Origin: Marispirochaeta aestuarii
Lineage (GTDB): Bacteria > Spirochaetota > Spirochaetia > JC444 > Marispirochaetaceae
Reading direction: 5' to 3'
Length of the DNA: 64,000 bases
Assembly: GCF_002087085.1 (NCBI RefSeq)
Contig: NZ_MWQY01000010.1
Location: forward strand, 121,922 to 185,921
The first letter of the stretch is position 1. Every line of letters starts with the position of its first letter. Below the pieces are notes generated by a model. The model saw nothing but the letters and a program-made list of their open reading frames with translations, was not told where the DNA came from and did not search any database. A program made the position numbers and the translations under genes. Positions 59,597-64,000 of this stretch are shown in pieces.

Positions 59597-59790
59597 TTGT
59601 ATTGGAACAATGTGTTTCACGCCATAGCGGATCCTAACAGGCGAAAGATTCTCGTCTTTTGAAGAAAGCTAGGCTGAACGGCGGAGAAATTTCTCAGAAA
59701 TAAAATAGATGCATCGCTAAAAAGTGCTTTTTTACCCTAGTTAAACGGGAAGATTTAGTGGGTGGAAAGTACCGAAGATGTTGCCTATAA
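59597..59790 (+). pseudogene. degenerate ArsR-family regulator
   Basis: The frame from 59597 encodes NNVFHAIADPNRRKILVF then TGA. This is the diagnostic ArsR start (ALADPTRRKIL). One frame over it resumes KKARLNGGEISQK, matching the next helix, then meets a TAA and continues as a degraded tail to 59790 ending LVKREDLVGGKYRR. At least one frameshift and one stop disrupt it, so it is a decayed gene. Confidence 0.7.
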
Positions 59791-59846
59791 ACAACATCTC
59801 CTTCAACGGAGATGGGTTGTACGAGAATATTCGAACAACCCATCTC
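59777..59846. terminator. two hairpins between mutY side and TRAP locus
   Basis: GATGTTG/CAACATC (59777-59798) and the 12-pair GAGATGGGTTGT/ACAACCCATCTC (59809-59846) lie between convergent genes. They could end transcripts from both sides or mark a junction of acquired DNA. The rest of the 424-base stretch 59511-59934 holds only the ArsR remnant. Confidence 0.5.
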
Positions 59847-59934
59847 TTATAATGTATTTACATACTTTACCTATATGAGTGCAGCAAGATCATATTCACC
59901 ATTTATGATCTCAACGTATTACAAAGAACCCCTG

Positions 59935-60951
59935 CTATTTCCGCTCAGCCTCTATTTCGGCCATTACAAAGTTGTAAATATCGATTCCGCATTTTTCAAC
60001 TATCTGGTTCTTCACCGCACCGTTCATGATTTCTCCCATCGCTCTTCGCGCCTCCAGAGGAACTTCATTCACCTCGATTCCCAGACCGGGAAGTTTATCC
60101 AATATCTCTTTTTCCGACGCGGCGATAAGCTCACGATCCAGGCGAATCGTCTTCTTCGCCGCTTCTTCAATCAAAGACCGATGTTCCGCCGAAAGACCGT
60201 CCATGAAATCCTTGTTGGCATACCAGAGCCAGTTCGTATAAACATGCTTTGTCAGCGACCAGTACTTTTGCGCCTCGTAAAACTTCGCATAGTAAAAACT
60301 GGATGTAGCACACTCCTGGCCGTCAATCAGATTCTGCTGCAGAGAAGTGAATACTTCTGACCAGGAAAGGCTGGTCAGAACACATCCTACCGATTCCCAG
60401 GCGGCAATCTGAATAGGACCCCAACCCCGTATCTTCAATCCTTTCACGTCCTCCGGCTTCATTATGGGATTCTTTCGATTCGAAAAATTCCTGAAACCAA
60501 TCTCCATGTATCCCAGTCCAACAAGATTCATGGATTCCAGAGGCTTCATCAGTTCGATCCCGGCCTTGCCGTCCAGTACCCGGTGCGCATGGGTGGCATC
60601 ATCAAACATATAAAAAGAATCCCAGATGGCAAACTCGGGGATCGTCTGGGTAAAAAGTGTTGTCGCCGTGACGCTCATCTGAATATCACCGCGCCGGGCC
60701 TGCTCGAACATATCCTGTACGCTGCCAAGCTGCCCCCCAGGGAAAACCTGTACTTCAATCTGACCCTGCGATTCTTCTTCCACAATTTTCTTGAATTCGA
60801 GAAATGCTTTGTGTCCGGGAGTCTGTACGTTGTTATCGTGTCCAAGTTTGATCACGATCTTTTCCGCCCCCTTCTCTTTCTGCCCGTCCGCGATCAAAGT
60901 AATGCCACAAAGAATAGACAGCACCATGATGATCATCAATACCTTCTTCAC
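59935..60951 (-). CDS. TRAP transporter substrate-binding protein DctP, copy A
   Basis: The 338-residue exported protein starts at GTG 60951, with AGGAGAAGG upstream, and has a signal peptide (about 1-20). Typical segments are IKLGHDNNVQTPGHKAFLEFKKIVEE, VFPGGQLGSVQDMFEQ and KGLKIRGWGPIQIAAW. It lies downstream of its own permease genes, separated by a 20-base palindrome, so it likely has independent control. Its DNA matches copy B at 63042-64000 almost base for base. Confidence 0.93.
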   Translation of the reverse strand: MKKVLMIIMVLSILCGITLIADGQKEKGAEKIVIKLGHDNNVQTPGHKAFLEFKKIVEEESQGQIEVQVFPGGQLGSVQDMFEQARRGDIQMSVTATTLFTQTIPEFAIWDSFYMFDDATHAHRVLDGKAGIELMKPLESMNLVGLGYMEIGFRNFSNRKNPIMKPEDVKGLKIRGWGPIQIAAWESVGCVLTSLSWSEVFTSLQQNLIDGQECATSSFYYAKFYEAQKYWSLTKHVYTNWLWYANKDFMDGLSAEHRSLIEEAAKKTIRLDRELIAASEKEILDKLPGLGIEVNEVPLEARRAMGEIMNGAVKNQIVEKCGIDIYNFVMAEIEAERK

Positions 60952-60977
60952 AATCCTTCTCCTTACAAATATTTTCC

Positions 60978-60997
60978 GAGTGTATACGTATACACTC
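60978..60997. promoter_or_regulatory. 20-base perfect palindrome upstream of dctP copy A
   Basis: GAGTGTATACGTATACACTC is a perfect inverted repeat about 27 bases upstream of the GTG start, flanked by a run of seven T on the plus strand. It looks like a GntR- or LacI-type operator (TGTATAC half-sites); on the plus strand it also resembles a terminator. Confidence 0.65.
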
Positions 60998-61088
60998 ATT
61001 TTTTTGTTTGAGCTATAAAATTGAATATGCTATTGGCTCCGCTAGTATGTCTGCCTCCTCAGAAGCCGAAACCATGCTGCATCTTCTC

Positions 61089-62381
61089 TTAAATACGCAT
61101 ATTCAACAGCTTCGGTAACCATAAACTGATATTGGGCACGTAGGTGACTACGAGCAGTACAACAATCATGACCGCTATCCAGGGTAAAATGGCCTTTGCA
61201 ATGTCATCGAATTTAATATCACTTATCTGGCAAGCCATAAAGAGGTTACATCCAAGTGGAGGAGTTACAAAACCAATTGCCAAGTTGAGAACCATAATCA
61301 CGCCGAAATGGATGGGATTCACTCCAAGGGCAGTCACAACCGGAAGCAAGATCGGAACGAGTATTATTATTGATGCATTGGTCTCCATAAACGTACCGAC
61401 AATAAGCAGCAAGATGTTTATAAATATTAGAATAACAATCTTATTCGAAGTGATCTCCAAAATGGAGTTTGCAATCATTACGGGGATATTGGTAATTGTA
61501 AGGATTCTTCCGAAGCCGGCAGAGATTCCGATGATCACCAATACTGCGGCACAAAGAAGGGCCGCATTATATCCGATGGATAATAGATCGGAAATTTTCA
61601 CCTCTTTATATACAAATACGCTTACTATAATTCCGTAGATACAAGCTACAGCAGCAGCTTCCGTGGGTGTAAAAACCCCGCCATAGATTCCCCCCAGAAC
61701 AAAAACAGGCACAAGTAAAGCAGGCACGGCTTCGACAAGAATCAGTATAATATCTTTAAACGAATGCTTTTCGCGGGAACCTTCATACCCTTTCTTTATA
61801 GAATAAATTAGAGTATATAGCGACAACCCAATACCTATCAGCAATCCGGGTCCGACGCCAGCCATAAACATACCCGTTACGGATACACCGGCAGCGACCG
61901 CATAGATGACCATGCATACACTTGGCGGTATGATTACCCCTACAGTACCCGCAGAGGCTATAAGCGCACCGGAAAAAGTTTTTCCATACCCTTTTCTCAC
62001 CATTTCAGGAATCATAAGCAATCCGATGGCCGCTACCGTCGCCGACCCCGTTCCTGAAATCGCTGCAAAGAAAAGACAAGCCGCAATAGATACCAGCCCC
62101 AGACCTCCTTTAAATCGCCCGAAAAGTAATCCTGTTACCTGAAGCAATCGCTTGGAGATACCTCCTCGTCCCATTATGTCACCGGCAAACGTAAATAGCG
62201 GCACAGCCATCAGAGGGAATGAATTTAATCCCTGGATCATTGTCTGCGTAAAGGACTCGATGCTGATTGGTTTCGCGGTCAAGATAGTGACCACAGAGGC
62301 CATTCCCAAAGAAATACCGATCGGTACGGAAATCATCAAGAATAATATGAAACTTCCAAACAAGGTCATCGTCACCATCAT
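61089..62381 (-). CDS. TRAP transporter large permease DctM (second locus)
   Basis: The 430-residue protein has about 12 helices and DctM motifs: SVPIGISLGMASVVTIL near the start, AISGTGSATVAAIGLLMIPEMVRKGY around residue 110 and PPSVCMVIYAVAAGVS. It overlaps dctQ by four bases. With two near-identical binding proteins around it, this QM pair probably serves both. Confidence 0.94.
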   Translation of the reverse strand: MMVTMTLFGSFILFLMISVPIGISLGMASVVTILTAKPISIESFTQTMIQGLNSFPLMAVPLFTFAGDIMGRGGISKRLLQVTGLLFGRFKGGLGLVSIAACLFFAAISGTGSATVAAIGLLMIPEMVRKGYGKTFSGALIASAGTVGVIIPPSVCMVIYAVAAGVSVTGMFMAGVGPGLLIGIGLSLYTLIYSIKKGYEGSREKHSFKDIILILVEAVPALLVPVFVLGGIYGGVFTPTEAAAVACIYGIIVSVFVYKEVKISDLLSIGYNAALLCAAVLVIIGISAGFGRILTITNIPVMIANSILEITSNKIVILIFINILLLIVGTFMETNASIIILVPILLPVVTALGVNPIHFGVIMVLNLAIGFVTPPLGCNLFMACQISDIKFDDIAKAILPWIAVMIVVLLVVTYVPNISLWLPKLLNMRI

Positions 62382-62968
62382 TCTACTCCTTCACACGCTC
62401 TTACAGTTTCTTTTCGTACGGACTTCGGGAGAAAGCAGATATGCCCCGCGCCGGAATAAATTCCTGCATAGTTTTCGAAGATTTCCAACGAATCGTGGAA
62501 TTTATTCAACTTCCATACAATACTCTGAATCAGGCGTATGACCACCAAAGCAAAACCAACGACTCCGGCACCGTATACAATATTAAGGGATACATTTATA
62601 GTTACCGCCATATCCTTAAAGCGAAAAACGGATTCACAGACCTTCATGGCCGCAATAAAAATCTGGATTGAAAACAACAGGAATATGAAGTCAGTGGCTA
62701 ACATGAAATATTTCTGTACTTTTTCACTGAATCGTTTAATCAGTATAGTAACACGAATATGTCTTTGATTTCGGGTGGCGTAAGAAATACTGAAATACAT
62801 AAGCCACACAAACATGAACCTGGCAACTTCTTCACCCCAGGAGAAACCGGCAGCAAAGACAAATCTCAGCACTACCTGGACAGCAATCAAAATGGTTATT
62901 GCGTAGAATAGCACAGCCATCATGACAGGTTCAAAGTTTATATCAATCCATTGCAGGATTTTCCTCAT
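62378..62968 (-). CDS. TRAP transporter small permease DctQ (second locus)
   Basis: The 196-residue protein has four helices and the DctQ segment GFSWGEEVARFMFVWLMYFSISYATRNQRHIRV. It is longer than the first locus's DctQ because of a C-terminal tail of about 30 residues. AAGGAGG lies just ahead of its ATG. It is 73 bases after dctP copy B with a hairpin between. Confidence 0.9.
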   Translation of the reverse strand: MRKILQWIDINFEPVMMAVLFYAITILIAVQVVLRFVFAAGFSWGEEVARFMFVWLMYFSISYATRNQRHIRVTILIKRFSEKVQKYFMLATDFIFLLFSIQIFIAAMKVCESVFRFKDMAVTINVSLNIVYGAGVVGFALVVIRLIQSIVWKLNKFHDSLEIFENYAGIYSGAGHICFLPKSVRKETVRACEGVE

Positions 62969-62998
62969 TTCTCTCCCCTCCTTACCTAATTTTAACCT

Positions 62999-63032
62999 GT
63001 TTCCCGACCTACTATTTTTCGAGTCGGGAAAC
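62999..63032 (-). repeat. intergenic hairpin between dctP copy B and dctQ
   Basis: Ten-pair perfect stem GTTTCCCGAC/GTCGGGAAAC with a 14-base loop directly after the dctP stop. It lacks a T run on the minus strand. Confidence 0.75.
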
Positions 63033-63041
63033 TAGGATGAC

Positions 63042-64000
63042 CTATTTCCGCTCAGCCTCTATTTCGGCCATTACAAAGTTGTAAATATCGATTCCGCATT
63101 TTTCAACTATCTGGTTCTTCACCGCACCGTTCATGATTTCTCCCATCGCTCTTCGCGCCTCCAGAGGAACTTCATTCACCTCGATTCCCAGACCGGGAAG
63201 TTTATCCAATATCTCTTTTTCCGACGCGGCGATAAGCTCACGATCCAGGCGAATCGTCTTCTTCGCCGCTTCTTCAATCAAAGACCGATGTTCCGCCGAA
63301 AGACCGTCCATGAAATCCTTGTTGGCATACCAGAGCCAGTTCGTATAAACATGCTTTGTCAGCGACCAGTACTTTTGCGCCTCGTAAAACTTCGCATAGT
63401 AAAAACTGGATGTAGCACACTCCTGGCCGTCAATCAGATTCTGCTGCAGAGAAGTGAATACTTCCGACCAGGAAAGGCTGGTCAGAACACATCCTACCGA
63501 TTCCCAGGCGGCAATCTGAATAGGACCCCAACCCCGTATCTTCAATCCTTTCACGTCCTCCGGCTTCATTATGGGATTCTTTCGATTCGAAAAATTCCTG
63601 AAACCAATCTCCATGTATCCCAGTCCAACAAGATTCATGGATTCCAGAGGCTTCATCAGTTCGATCCCGGCCTTGCCGTCCAGTACCCGGTGCGCATGGG
63701 TGGCATCATCAAACATATAAAAAGAATCCCAGATGGCAAACTCGGGGATCGTCTGGGTAAAAAGTGTTGTCGCCGTGACGCTCATCTGAATATCACCGCG
63801 CCGGGCCTGCTCGAACATATCCTGTACGCTGCCAAGCTGCCCCCCAGGGAAAACCTGTACTTCAATCTGACCCTGCGATTCTTCTTCCACAATTTTCTTG
63901 AATTCGAGAAATGCTTTGTGTCCGGGAGTCTGTACGTTGTTATCGTGTCCAAGTTTGATCACGATCTTTTCCGCCCCCTTCTCTTTCTGCCCGTCCGCGA
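63042..64000 (-). CDS. TRAP transporter substrate-binding protein DctP, copy B (partial, cut by window edge)
   Basis: The C-terminal 319 or so codons are seen; the start lies beyond the window. The encoded protein is identical to copy A over the shared region. I see one silent base difference (63465 C versus 60358 T). Homology starts at the stop codon: the bases downstream differ completely. It is first in the dctP-dctQ-dctM order expected for a TRAP operon, so copy B is probably the original and copy A the duplicate, or the pair has been gene-converted. Confidence 0.92.
   Translation of the reverse strand, partial: ADGQKEKGAEKIVIKLGHDNNVQTPGHKAFLEFKKIVEEESQGQIEVQVFPGGQLGSVQDMFEQARRGDIQMSVTATTLFTQTIPEFAIWDSFYMFDDATHAHRVLDGKAGIELMKPLESMNLVGLGYMEIGFRNFSNRKNPIMKPEDVKGLKIRGWGPIQIAAWESVGCVLTSLSWSEVFTSLQQNLIDGQECATSSFYYAKFYEAQKYWSLTKHVYTNWLWYANKDFMDGLSAEHRSLIEEAAKKTIRLDRELIAASEKEILDKLPGLGIEVNEVPLEARRAMGEIMNGAVKNQIVEKCGIDIYNFVMAEIEAERK

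Overview
The window is about 57% G+C by eye, densely packed and mostly transcribed from the minus strand. It suggests a free-living, anaerobic or microaerobic bacterium that scavenges sugars and sugar acids. PilZ proteins (one membrane-anchored), CheW/MCP chemotaxis genes, several TRAP and ABC sugar importers, ClpS/ClpA/Aat and MinD/ferredoxin ATPases fit a marine-type spirochaete (Sediminispirochaeta/Marispirochaeta-like). That is an inference: no rRNA or phylogenetic marker is present.

Layout. 1-7.7 kb: a hexuronate locus with uxaE (cut by the left edge), uxaC, an SDR fructuronate reductase and a DeoR regulator, divergent from a HAD phosphatase, a LarA-type nickel-pincer epimerase and gnd. 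7.77-8.06 kb: a probable structured small RNA. 8.1-14.7 kb: a corrinoid methyl-transfer cluster. 14.8-24.6 kb: a TSUP permease, a CPA2 antiporter with an EIIA regulator, PilZ, DUF2807, a GntR/ABC exporter operon, and the N-degron operon clpS-clpA-aat. 24.6-30.4 kb: a TRAP operon with an aldolase and a reductase, plus a divergent GntR regulator. 30.4-35.1 kb: chemotaxis genes, a NarL regulator and an ABC-F gene behind an attenuator-like leader. 35.1-41.2 kb: radical SAM, NifX-like, two MinD/ferredoxin ATPases, DUF134, hemerythrin and small redox genes. 41.3-44.2 kb: a four-gene, translationally coupled selenium/sulfur module. 44.2-49.9 kb: a sugar ABC importer with a split transketolase and GntR regulator. 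49.9-50.7 kb: two tRNA genes between two short inverted-repeat elements. 50.7-56.5 kb: ROK regulator, MFS, NitT/TauT-like ABC importer and phosphoesterase. 56.6-59.5 kb: RNA methyltransferase, PilZ and a clusterless MutY. 59.5-64 kb: a degenerate ArsR gene and a second TRAP locus whose binding-protein gene is present twice, almost identical.

The most interesting inferences are: (i) a hexuronate route through D-mannonate/D-gluconate C2 epimerisation into 6-phosphogluconate dehydrogenase; (ii) a promoter-leader-terminator unit with an MRL leader peptide ahead of the ABC-F gene; (iii) a hairpin-rich small RNA at 7.8-8.06 kb; (iv) a dispersed 79-81 bp repeat that appears to supply the ribosome-binding site of the gene behind it; (v) a recent, CDS-precise duplication of a TRAP binding protein.
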